Below are positions 34,678-42,373 of a stretch of 64,000 bases of DNA, piece after piece. How positions within the stretch are numbered: position 1 is the stretch's first letter; every line of letters starts with the position of its first letter. The stretch covers positions 1,178,001 to 1,242,000 of the forward strand of contig OY970069.1 of NCBI GenBank assembly GCA_963705325.1, read 5' to 3'. A program made the position numbers and the translations under genes. A model generated the notes under the pieces. The model was not told where the DNA came from, searched no databases, and saw nothing but the letters and a program-made list of their open reading frames with translations. The stretch is from DATARH01 sp963705325 (lineage in GTDB: Bacteria > Pseudomonadota > Alphaproteobacteria > ATCC43930 > CGMCC-115725).

Positions 34678-36428
34678 CCCCCGCGCTCCGCCGGCGCCGC
34701 CGTAGGAGGCGGCGCGAGACCATGCGCGAGCTTGCCCTCGATCGGCGGAATATCCTCCTGCTCCGGCCCGAATTGCAGCGCCCGGCGCCACTGATAGCGG
34801 GCCTCGGTCTGGCGGCCGGTGCGCCAATAGGCGTCACCGAGATGGTCGTTGATCGTCGAATCGTCGGGCACCAGCTCGACCGCCCGCTCGAGGTACTTGA
34901 CCGCACCAGCGTAGTCGCCCATCCGGTAATGCGCCCACCCGAGACTGTCGACGATATACCCGTCCTTCGGGCGCAACTCGATCGCCTTCTCGATCATCTT
35001 CAACCCTTGATCGAGCTTTTCGCCCTTATCGACCCAAGAATACCCGAGATAGTTGAGGACAATCGCCTGATCAGGCTTCAGCTCGAGCGCGTGTTCGAGG
35101 TCGGCCTCGGCCTTGGTCCAATCCCCGGAACGCTCATAAGAGACGCCACGGTCGTAGAGCAGCGTCCAGCGGTCGGGAAGCCCCTGGGCCGCGGCCCGGG
35201 TGATCGCCTCGTCGTAGGCGGCCGCCGCTTCCTTGAACTGCTTCTTGTTGCGCAACACATCGCCGAGCTGCACGTAGGCGCTGATCGAGGTCGGCGACTC
35301 GGCCGCCATCTGGCGCAGTTGCGCGATCGCCTCATCAGTGCGATCGAGCGCTTCGAGATTGGCGGCGACACGCAGTCGGGCGGACCAGGAATAGGGCGAG
35401 TTGCGCGGGATCTCATCGAGCACGGCGAGGCTCAGCTCGGGTTTGTCCTGGGCGCTCAAAATGTCCGAGAGCAGGAGCTGAGCGAGGCGGAAATTCGGTT
35501 GCAGCGCCAACGAGAAGCGGACGTAAACCAGCGCCAGATCGAGCGTCTCGGTCTGGTTCAAGACACTGGCGAGATCGAACAACGACTCGGCCAACCCGTC
35601 GGCGGCGGAACCGATCTGCGGCTTCGGCACGCCAGCCGGTCGCGCCGCCAGCACCGACCGGGCGATCTCGCTGCCGGCATTCTGCCCGGTGAACTCCTTG
35701 TAGAGCGCCTTCGCGGCCGCTTCCTTGCCGTGGCGCTCGTAGAAATTGGCGATCGCGTCGGTCAACCGCCAATTGAGCTGCGTCGTGGCGTCAAGCGCCT
35801 TGTTATAATATTCCTCTGCCTTGGCGGCGTTTCCGGCGTAATCGTAAAGCAGCCCGAGCTGGAAATTCTTCAACGGCTCGAAGCCGTTGTACTGGTCGTA
35901 TTGTTGCAGCGCCGCGTCCGCCCCAGGGAGGTCGCCAGCCGCCATCTTGGCCCAGGCCTGCGCCGCCGGCACGATAAATCGGTGGATGCCGTCCTGGGAC
36001 AGCGCCTGCGCATGCTCTACCGCTCCGGCGCCGTCACCCGCCTTCAGCCGGTCGATGATCAGCACCATCTCGGCGAGCACGTCGCTTGAATCGATCTGCA
36101 GTTCCTGCGGCGCGACGGTCTTGGCCCGATCGAAATCGCCGGCCCCGACCGCCATGAGAAAGTCGCGGCTGATCAGTTCGGGTGCGCCAGGGTCGATGGT
36201 CGCCGCCTTGTCGAACCACGCCGCAGCCGCGGGATAGTCGCGCACCTGCTCGGCATGCTTGCCGGCGAGGTAGATGCCAAAGAGATGCTCCTCGGCATCG
36301 GCGGCAGGTTTCGCCGTTGGCGCCTGCTGCGAGGGCGCGGCGAAAGACGGTGCGACGCCCAGTGCGACGGCGACAAACATCGCCGGCCAGCGCCCTCGGA
36401 TTCGCAGACGAGGGTCTCCCATCACCAA
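34674..36428 (-). CDS. Exported TPR-repeat protein
   Basis: A 584-residue protein with an N-terminal signal or anchor (AMFVAVALGVAPSFAAPS) and TPR repeats through the whole length, clearest at residues 420-560 (AYVQLGDVLRNKKQFKEAAAAYDEAI, LYDRGVSYERSGDWTKAEADLEHAL, VDSLGWAHYRMGDYAGAVKYLERAV, NDHLGDAYWRTGRQTEARYQWRRAL). It is a periplasmic scaffold or assembly factor of unknown target. It lies between ETF-QO (54 bases upstream) and ispE (overlapping stop/start), so the three are probably one transcript. Confidence 0.8.
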   Translation of the reverse strand: MVMGDPRLRIRGRWPAMFVAVALGVAPSFAAPSQQAPTAKPAADAEEHLFGIYLAGKHAEQVRDYPAAAAWFDKAATIDPGAPELISRDFLMAVGAGDFDRAKTVAPQELQIDSSDVLAEMVLIIDRLKAGDGAGAVEHAQALSQDGIHRFIVPAAQAWAKMAAGDLPGADAALQQYDQYNGFEPLKNFQLGLLYDYAGNAAKAEEYYNKALDATTQLNWRLTDAIANFYERHGKEAAAKALYKEFTGQNAGSEIARSVLAARPAGVPKPQIGSAADGLAESLFDLASVLNQTETLDLALVYVRFSLALQPNFRLAQLLLSDILSAQDKPELSLAVLDEIPRNSPYSWSARLRVAANLEALDRTDEAIAQLRQMAAESPTSISAYVQLGDVLRNKKQFKEAAAAYDEAITRAAAQGLPDRWTLLYDRGVSYERSGDWTKAEADLEHALELKPDQAIVLNYLGYSWVDKGEKLDQGLKMIEKAIELRPKDGYIVDSLGWAHYRMGDYAGAVKYLERAVELVPDDSTINDHLGDAYWRTGRQTEARYQWRRALQFGPEQEDIPPIEGKLAHGLAPPPTAAPAERGG

Positions 36429-36482
36429 CCTCGCGCCATTCTTTGTCCCACTGGCATCAATCCCAACGGCGGTCAGAGGCCG

Positions 36483-38102
36483 TCACATGTTTGGATAATT
36501 AGGCCCGCCGCCGCCTTCGGGCACCACCCAATCGATATTCTGCTCGGGGTCTTTAATGTCGCAGGTTTTGCAGTGCACGCAATTCTGCGCGTTGATCTGC
36601 AACCGTTTGCCTTCGGCCCCGTCATCGACGATCTCGTAGACGCCGGCGGGACAATAGCGCTGTTCGGGCAAATCGTAGAGGCGATAATTGATCGAAATTG
36701 CCTTTCCCGGGTCGCGCAATCTGAGATGCGCCGGCTGGTTCTCCTCGTGATTGGTGTTGGAGATGAACACCGAGGAGAGGCGGTCGAAACTGATTTTGCC
36801 GTCGGGCCGCGGATAGGCGATCGGCGGCATTGCGTCAGCGCGGGCGAGCTGCGCGTAGTCCGCGTGGTTGTGAAAGGTCCACGGCGCCCGGCCGCGCAGC
36901 AAATAGGTGTCGAGCGCCGAATAGGCGAGGCCGGCCATCGTCCCGAGCCGGAAGCTCGGGCGGATGTTGCGCACCCGATGGAGCTCGTCCCACACCCAGC
37001 TTTGCCGCAGCGAACCCTCGACCGTGGCCCCCTCGTCGCCGCCGAGCCGCGCGAACACCGCCTCGGCCGCGACCATGCCGGACTTCATCGCGGTGTGGCT
37101 GCCCTTGATCTTCGGCACGTTGACGAAGCCCGCGGCGCAGCCGATCAGCGCCCCGCCGGGAAAATCGAGCCGCGGGATCGACTGGAACCCGCCCTCGTTG
37201 AGCGCCCGTGCGCCATAGGCGATGCGCCGCCCGCCCTCGAAGGTCTCGCGGATCGCCGGATGCGTCTTGAAGCGCTGGAATTCCTCGAACGGCGAGAGGT
37301 ACGGGTTGTCGTAATCGAGGCCGATGACGAACCCGACCGACACCTGATTGTCCTCGAGGTGATAGAGAAACGAGCCGCCATAGATGCGGTTATCGAGCGG
37401 CCAGCCGACCGTGTGCATCACCCGGCCGCGATGGTGTCGATCGGGCGCCACCTCCCACAATTCCTTGATGCCGATCGCATAGGTCTGCGGGTCGGCATGG
37501 GCGCGCAGATCGAAGCGCTCCACCAGCGTCTTGGTCAGCGACCCCCGCGCGCCCTCGGCGAACAGGGTCATCCGCCCGCGCAACTCGACCCCTTCGGTGT
37601 AGTTCGCGGTCGGCTGCCCGTCCTTGCCGATGCCCATGTCGCCGGTAGCGACACCGCAAACCGTTCCGTCCTCGTCGTAGAGCACCTCGGCGGCGGCAAA
37701 GCCCGGATAAATCTCGACTCCCAGCTCCTCGGCCTGCATCGCTAGCCAGCGGCACAGATTGCCGAGGCTGATGATGTAGTTGCCGCGATTGTGCATCTGC
37801 GGCGGGGTCGGTAGCCGCCAGGCGCTACGCTCGGCGAGGAACAGGAAGCGGTCGTCGACCGCTTGGGTGTTGAGCGGCGCACCGCGCTCGCGCCAATCGG
37901 GAATGAGCTCGTTGAGCGCGCGCGGTTCGAACACCGCGCCCGACAGGATATGGGCGCCGACCTCGGAGCCCTTTTCGATGACGCAGACCGCGAGCTCGGT
38001 CTCGGCCGCGGCGGCAAGCTGCTTCAGCCGGATCGCCGCGGCAAGGCCCGACGGCCCGGCGCCGACGATCACGACATCGTATTCCATCCGCTCGCGCGCC
38101 AT
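36483..38102 (-). CDS. Electron-transfer flavoprotein-ubiquinone oxidoreductase
   Basis: A 539-residue inner-membrane-associated flavoprotein that passes electrons from ETF (fatty-acid and amino-acid oxidation) to ubiquinone. The FAD-binding start VVIVGAGPSGLAAAIRL is at residues 10-26, SEVGAHILSGAVFEPRAL is a family block, and the C-terminal 4Fe-4S ligands are CPAGVYE and CVHCKTCDIKDP. Length matches bacterial ETF-QO. The start is ATG 38102 or the second ATG at 38087, just before EYDVVIVGAG. It diverges from the uracil-DNA glycosylase gene across about 67 bases. Confidence 0.95.
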   Translation of the reverse strand: MARERMEYDVVIVGAGPSGLAAAIRLKQLAAAAETELAVCVIEKGSEVGAHILSGAVFEPRALNELIPDWRERGAPLNTQAVDDRFLFLAERSAWRLPTPPQMHNRGNYIISLGNLCRWLAMQAEELGVEIYPGFAAAEVLYDEDGTVCGVATGDMGIGKDGQPTANYTEGVELRGRMTLFAEGARGSLTKTLVERFDLRAHADPQTYAIGIKELWEVAPDRHHRGRVMHTVGWPLDNRIYGGSFLYHLEDNQVSVGFVIGLDYDNPYLSPFEEFQRFKTHPAIRETFEGGRRIAYGARALNEGGFQSIPRLDFPGGALIGCAAGFVNVPKIKGSHTAMKSGMVAAEAVFARLGGDEGATVEGSLRQSWVWDELHRVRNIRPSFRLGTMAGLAYSALDTYLLRGRAPWTFHNHADYAQLARADAMPPIAYPRPDGKISFDRLSSVFISNTNHEENQPAHLRLRDPGKAISINYRLYDLPEQRYCPAGVYEIVDDGAEGKRLQINAQNCVHCKTCDIKDPEQNIDWVVPEGGGGPNYPNM

Positions 38103-38169
38103 CGTCCCCTCGGGCCGTTCCGTCGCGCGCGACTATAAAGGATCGCCTTCAAAGTGGTACCCTTGCGCC

Positions 38170-38289
38170 ATGCCCGACGCTCACCTCTCCGCCGATCAGG
38201 CCGCCGCGCTCACCCTTCTGCAGTGGCAGATCGAGATGGGCGCCGACGAGGCGATCGGTGATGTCGCGATCGATCGACTCGACGCCCCC
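38170..38289 (+). other. Displaced 5' coding part of the uracil-DNA glycosylase gene
   Basis: ATG 38170 starts MPDAHLSADQAAALTLLQWQ and runs to AIDRLDAP in a frame different from the body of the gene. Deleting one C in CCCCC (38285-38289) gives DAPPAPAPRPVEQ and joins the two parts. The Pro/Ala linker then makes sense. Confidence 0.65.
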
Positions 38290-39010
38290 GCCTGCTCCCG
38301 CGCCGCGGCCGGTCGAGCAATCTGCGCCTGTACGGCCCGTCCCCACCCGGACCACCGCCGCTGTTCCGCCGCGCGCGCTCACCGAATCGGCGGCCGAGCC
38401 GGTGCAATCGGCCCGCGCCCTCGCCGTGCAGGCCGAGACCATCGAGCAGCTGGCGGCGATCATCGCCGGGTTTGACGCCTGCCCGTTGAAGCGCACCGCG
38501 ACCAACACCGTCTTCGCCGACGGCAACCCGACCGCGCCGGTGATGATCATCGGCGAGGCGCCGGGGGCCGACGAAGACCGCATCGGCAAGCCCTTTGTCG
38601 GCCGCGCCGGGCAGCTCCTCGACCGCATGCTGGCGGCGATCGGTCTCGACCGCACCGGAGTGCAGATCACGAACGTCATCTACTGGCGTCCGCCCGGCAA
38701 TCGTAAGCCGACCGCGCAAGAAATCGCCTCCTGCCTGCCGTTCGTCTTCCGCCACATCGCGCTGTCACGGCCCAAGGTACTGGTTCTAGCCGGCGGCACC
38801 GCGGCCACCTCGCTGCTCGACACCACCGAGGGGATAACCCGGCTGCGCGGCCGCTGGTTCGACCTCGCGATCCCCGGGCTCGAGGCGCCGCTGCCGGCGC
38901 TGCCGATGTTCCACCCCGCCTATCTGCTGCGTACCCCCGAGCGCAAACGCGAGGCCTGGCGCGATCTTCTGGCGTTGAAAGCGAAGCTCACCGAACTTGG
39001 AGTTGGCTGA
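38258..39010 (+). CDS. Family-4-like uracil-DNA glycosylase (N-terminus frameshifted)
   Basis: Base-excision repair enzyme of the uracil-DNA glycosylase superfamily, family 4 branch: GEAPGADEDRIGKPFVGRAG (motif 1), RPPGNRKPT and the C-terminal MFHPAYLLR (motif 2 region). Family 4 enzymes normally hold a 4Fe-4S cluster with four Cys. Here only two matching Cys remain (FDACPLK and ASCLPF), with Trp in YWRPP where Cys is usual, so the cluster is probably absent. The likely native start is ATG 38170 (MPDAHLSADQAAALTLLQWQ); one extra C in the run 38285-38289 separates it from this frame. As it stands, translation could begin at GTG 38258. Confidence 0.8.
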   Translation: MMSRSIDSTPPPAPAPRPVEQSAPVRPVPTRTTAAVPPRALTESAAEPVQSARALAVQAETIEQLAAIIAGFDACPLKRTATNTVFADGNPTAPVMIIGEAPGADEDRIGKPFVGRAGQLLDRMLAAIGLDRTGVQITNVIYWRPPGNRKPTAQEIASCLPFVFRHIALSRPKVLVLAGGTAATSLLDTTEGITRLRGRWFDLAIPGLEAPLPALPMFHPAYLLRTPERKREAWRDLLALKAKLTELGVG

Positions 39011-39537
39011 TGCCCTTGAACCACGACCGCCCATTTCTCGCCGTCAACATCGCGCTCTTGACCGTGTCGGACACGCGCAGCGTCGCGGACGACCGCTCGG
39101 GCAACACGCTGCAAGAGCGCGCCGAGGCCGCCGGGCACAAGATCGTCGCCCGCAAGATCGTGCGCGACGAATTCGACGACATCGTCTCCCAACTGCAGCA
39201 ATGGATCGGCGACCCGGACGTCGATGTCGTGATTTCGACCGGCGGCACCGGGGTCACCGGCCGCGACGTCACTCCCGAGGCGTTCCACAGCGTCTACGAG
39301 AAGGAAATCGCCGGGTTCGGCGAGCTGTTCCGCTGGCAGAGCTATGAGAAGATCGGCACCTCGACGATCCAGAGCCGCGCCACCGCCGGGGTCGCCGGCG
39401 GCACCTATTTGTTCGCGCTGCCCGGCTCGCCCAGCGCTTGCCGCGACGCCTGGGACGGCATCCTCGTCCACCAGCTCGACAATCGCTTCCGGCCGTGCAA
39501 CTTCGTCGAGCTCATGCCGCGGCTGATGGAGAAATAG
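39010..39537 (+). CDS. moaB: Molybdenum cofactor biosynthesis protein B
   Basis: A 175-residue MoaB/MogA-fold protein (molybdopterin adenylylation step). The MPT-binding motif STGGTGVTGRDVTPEA is at residues 77-92, followed by the conserved LFRWQSYEKIGTSTIQSRATAGV and LPGSPSACRDAWD. Length fits MoaB. ATG 39010 overlaps the glycosylase stop (TGATG), so the genes are coupled. Confidence 0.92.
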   Translation: MPLNHDRPFLAVNIALLTVSDTRSVADDRSGNTLQERAEAAGHKIVARKIVRDEFDDIVSQLQQWIGDPDVDVVISTGGTGVTGRDVTPEAFHSVYEKEIAGFGELFRWQSYEKIGTSTIQSRATAGVAGGTYLFALPGSPSACRDAWDGILVHQLDNRFRPCNFVELMPRLMEK

Positions 39538-39564
39538 GACTCCCTTACCGCTCGCTCCGAGTTC

Positions 39565-39643
39565 CGCTTCCCGGCGCAAGCCGGGACCCACTTTTCAGCC
39601 GCGCATCGGATGAGGTGTGGATGCCGGCTTTCGCCGGTAAGCG
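39565..39643. repeat. Inverted pair of REP-like hairpin units
   Basis: Two 26-bp units face each other: the complement of 39565-39590 and the direct sequence 39618-39643 both read TGG-T-CCGGCTT-CGCCGG-AAGCG with few differences. Each unit can itself fold (CCCGGC-GCAA-GCCGGG and GCCGGC-TTTC-GCCGGT). This is the layout of bacterial REP/BIME elements, located in the convergent gap between moaB and the next minus-strand gene. It may also terminate transcription. Confidence 0.7.
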
Positions 39644-39660
39644 TTAAGGATTGAATGTCT

Positions 39661-40230
39661 TCAGAACCCCCACGCCCGCCCGAGCCGCCGATACGACGCG
39701 CCGTCGTCGACATCGTCGAGCGTCGCGGCGAAACCGATCGACAATGATTTCGGCAGATTGGCCAGCACGTCCTCCCGTGCGTGCGAGCTCGACCAACGCA
39801 CTCTGCCAAACGCCGGCATTTGGTGCCGCGCGCCGACCAGCCAGAACCCGCCATCGGTGGCCGGCCCGAACACCACGTCGTGGCGGCCGAGTAAGCGAAA
39901 CGCCTCGGCAATATGCGCCGCGGTAAGTGAGGGTATGTCGGTGCCGACCAGCACCACCGGCCCCGGGCCGCGCGCGTTCATCGCCCGCCGCATCCGCTCC
40001 CCGAGCTCGCCGCGGCCTTGCGGCAGCGCGCCCTGCCGGCGCGCTTCGCAGTCAGGCGTAATCGCCAGGACCAGCCGCCAGCGCCGGTCGCGGGCGAAAC
40101 ACCGTAGACCGCGCGCCAGCATCAGTCGCTCGAAGCGCAGTGCGGTGACAGCGCCGATATCGCGGGCTAGCCGGCTCTTGCCGGCACCCAGCCGCGGCAC
40201 TCGGGCGAAGATGATCAGGGTACGACGCAT
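39661..40230 (-). CDS. DUF2064 / TIGR04282-type transferase
   Basis: A 189-residue protein of the DUF2064 group, a nucleotidyl- or glycosyl-transferase-like fold: RRTLIIFARVPRLGAGKSRLARDIG at the N-terminus, VVLVGTDIPSLTAAHIAEAFRLL in the centre, and VVFGPATDGGFWLVGAR. These are known as 'rSAM/selenodomain-associated transferase 1'. ATG 40230 shares one base with the stop of the upstream glycosyltransferase (TGATG), so the two are translated together. The substrate is unknown. Confidence 0.8.
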   Translation of the reverse strand: MRRTLIIFARVPRLGAGKSRLARDIGAVTALRFERLMLARGLRCFARDRRWRLVLAITPDCEARRQGALPQGRGELGERMRRAMNARGPGPVVLVGTDIPSLTAAHIAEAFRLLGRHDVVFGPATDGGFWLVGARHQMPAFGRVRWSSSHAREDVLANLPKSLSIGFAATLDDVDDGASYRRLGRAWGF

Positions 40231-40925
40231 CACCCGTAAATCTGCGCAATCCGCGCTGGCGGCACGCCGAGAAAATACAGTGACAGGCATAGGAGATTGC
40301 GCAGTGGCCGGCGCCGGTATCCGTCGCGCCGGTAGCGGCTCGGCGAGGTTAGGATCGTCGCGCCGAGTGGCCTCAATCGCGCCCGCCCGAGCCGCCGCGC
40401 CAGCGCGACATCCTCCATCAGCGGGATTGCCGGATGACCGCCCGCCGCCGCATACAGCGAACGGTGGATTAGCAAACCCTGGTCGCCATAGGGCAGCGCC
40501 AACGCCCGGCAGCGCCACGCCGCCAATTGCTCCACCCGTCGGGCCGCCGGCGCGTCGTCGTCGAGCGCGAGGGTGAAATAGCCCGCCCGCTGTTCCGCGC
40601 CGGGCGCCGCGATGAAAGCACGGACCGCCGCGCCCCACCCCGGCAGCGGTTGGCTGTCAGCGTGCAGGAACAAGAGCCAGTCGCAGCGCGCCGCATTGGC
40701 CCCGGCGGCGAGCTGGCTGCCCCGCCCGCGCGGCGCCTCGATCACCCGCGCCCGCGCCCGCCGGGCGATCCGCACGCTCGCGTCGCGCGAGCCGCCATCG
40801 ACGACAATCACCTCGCCGAGCTGCGCGACCCCGGCCAGCGCCGCCAGCATCTGCGGCAACTCGGTCGCCGCGTCCAGCACCGGGATGACCACGGATATTC
40901 GATTATGTTCTTGTATTGTTCTCAA
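40230..40925 (-). CDS. Family 2 glycosyltransferase, TIGR04283 type
   Basis: A 231-residue GT-A enzyme: ISVVIPVLDAATELPQML, EVIVVDGGSRDASVRIA, the metal-binding WLLFLHADSQPLPG, and a late acidic PLMEDVALARRLG. This matches 'rSAM/selenodomain-associated transferase 2', the usual neighbour of the DUF2064 protein. The best start is TTG 40925, only 21 bases from the divergent radical SAM start, an unusually tight divergent spacing. Confidence 0.8.
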   Translation of the reverse strand: MRTIQEHNRISVVIPVLDAATELPQMLAALAGVAQLGEVIVVDGGSRDASVRIARRARARVIEAPRGRGSQLAAGANAARCDWLLFLHADSQPLPGWGAAVRAFIAAPGAEQRAGYFTLALDDDAPAARRVEQLAAWRCRALALPYGDQGLLIHRSLYAAAGGHPAIPLMEDVALARRLGRARLRPLGATILTSPSRYRRDGYRRRPLRNLLCLSLYFLGVPPARIAQIYG

Positions 40926-40946
40926 TGTGGTGCCATATTGACGGAT

Positions 40947-42035
40947 ATGGGTATGCCGGCCTCCCCCCTGCCGCGCAAGGGCCGCGGCTCCGTCACCAAC
41001 GCGAGCGGACGCTTCGAGCGCGAGGAGCGCGTCGCCTTCGACGACGGCTGGGGCGTGCCCGGCGCCGAGCCCGAGCCGATGCCGCTCGCCACAAGGCTGC
41101 AGATCGACTCGACACGCACGATCATCGCCCGCAACAACTCGCCCGATATCGGCTTCGACCGTTCGATCAACCCGTATCGCGGCTGTGAGCATGGCTGCAT
41201 CTATTGCTACGCCCGGCCCAGCCACGCCTATCTTGGCCTGTCGCCCGGCCTCGATTTCGAGAGCCGCATTTTCTACAAACCGCAAGCTGCGGCGCTGCTT
41301 CGGCAAGAGCTGTGCAAGAAAGGATATAGCTGCCGGCCGATCGCGCTCGGCAGCAACACCGATCCCTACCAGCCGGCCGAGCGACGGCTCGAAATCACCC
41401 GCTCGATCCTCGAAGTGCTGCGCGATTTCCGCCACCCGGTGACGATCGTCACCAAGGGCGCCTTGATCCAGCGCGACATCGACATCCTCGCCGAGATGGC
41501 GCAGATGCGGCTCGCTTGCGTTACCGTGTCGGTGACATCGCTCGACCGTAAGCTTGCGCGGGTGATGGAGCCGCGCGCCGCGACGCCGCAGCGCCGGCTC
41601 GAAACCATCGCCGCGCTCGCCAAGGCGGGCGTTCCGACCGGCGTGTTATCGGCGCCGATGATCCCGGCACTCAACGACGCCGAGATGGAAGACATCCTGG
41701 CCGCCGCCAAGGAGGCTGGCGCCGCCACCGCCGGCTACACGATGCTGCGCCTGCCGCTCGAATTAAAGGCGCTATTCAAGGAGTGGCTTGAGACACACGT
41801 GCCGAACAGGGCCGCGCACGTGCTGTCACTGGTCGCGCAAAGCCACGGCGGCAAGCTCTACGATTCGACCTGGGCGAAACGCATGGTCGGCTACGGCCCT
41901 TACGCCGACATGCTGAGCATGCGCTTCGACAAGGCCTGCCGCCGGCTCGGCCTCGACCGCCGCCACACCGAGCCGCTCGACACCAGCCTGTTCCGCGCGC
42001 CGGCAAAGGAAACAACGCAACTGGCGCTGTTTTGA
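40947..42035 (+). CDS. PA0069-family radical SAM protein
   Basis: A 362-residue radical SAM enzyme. The 4Fe-4S motif is intact in YRGCEHGCIYCYARPSH (CxxxCxxC), preceded by IIARNNSPDIGFDRSINPY and followed by GSNTDPYQPAERRLEITRSILEVL. This is the SPL-like 'PA0069' group, whose members have no settled function. ATG 40947 is the first start. Facing the transferase pair raises the possibility of a shared pathway, but this is not the rSAM family the pair is named for. Confidence 0.85.
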   Translation: MGMPASPLPRKGRGSVTNASGRFEREERVAFDDGWGVPGAEPEPMPLATRLQIDSTRTIIARNNSPDIGFDRSINPYRGCEHGCIYCYARPSHAYLGLSPGLDFESRIFYKPQAAALLRQELCKKGYSCRPIALGSNTDPYQPAERRLEITRSILEVLRDFRHPVTIVTKGALIQRDIDILAEMAQMRLACVTVSVTSLDRKLARVMEPRAATPQRRLETIAALAKAGVPTGVLSAPMIPALNDAEMEDILAAAKEAGAATAGYTMLRLPLELKALFKEWLETHVPNRAAHVLSLVAQSHGGKLYDSTWAKRMVGYGPYADMLSMRFDKACRRLGLDRRHTEPLDTSLFRAPAKETTQLALF

Positions 42036-42154
42036 TCGCGTCGGGCAGCAGCTGGGCGCCTGCCAATTTCCTGCAAATATCAGGCGGAACAGGCATCGGC
42101 GACGCGACACGCGAAATTCGGCTACTGTGCTCCGCGTCAAGCGGAGGCGCGGGC

Positions 42155-42373
42155 ATGGCGAGAGAACGGCGGCTCGAAGCGCACCAGGTCGAGGCGATTT
42201 TTCGCGCCTTCGCCGAGGTCATGCGCGAGCTGCCGCCCGACACCGAAGCCGGCTGGCTCGACGGCGAGGGTGATCTGCGCCTTGCACCCGATATCGGCCG
42301 CAAGCTCAGGACCGCGCGCAGCGTGCGCGACCTCTTGCGCCAGATGCGGGAGAGCCGAGACGGCGCGGGTTAA
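42155..42373 (+). CDS. Small helical hypothetical protein
   Basis: A 72-residue charged protein (RRLEAHQVEAIFRAFAEVMRELPP, LRTARSVRDLLRQMRES). The frame is open upstream to 42032, but the sequence there is not protein-like. The 3' end touches the convergent CoA-transferase by 4 bases. Not recognised. Confidence 0.5.
   Translation: MARERRLEAHQVEAIFRAFAEVMRELPPDTEAGWLDGEGDLRLAPDIGRKLRTARSVRDLLRQMRESRDGAG

Noticed and set aside
39661..40638. A longer 325-codon version of the DUF2064 gene
   Set aside because: The added N-terminus is only an out-of-frame reading of the glycosyltransferase; the family begins at ATG 40230.
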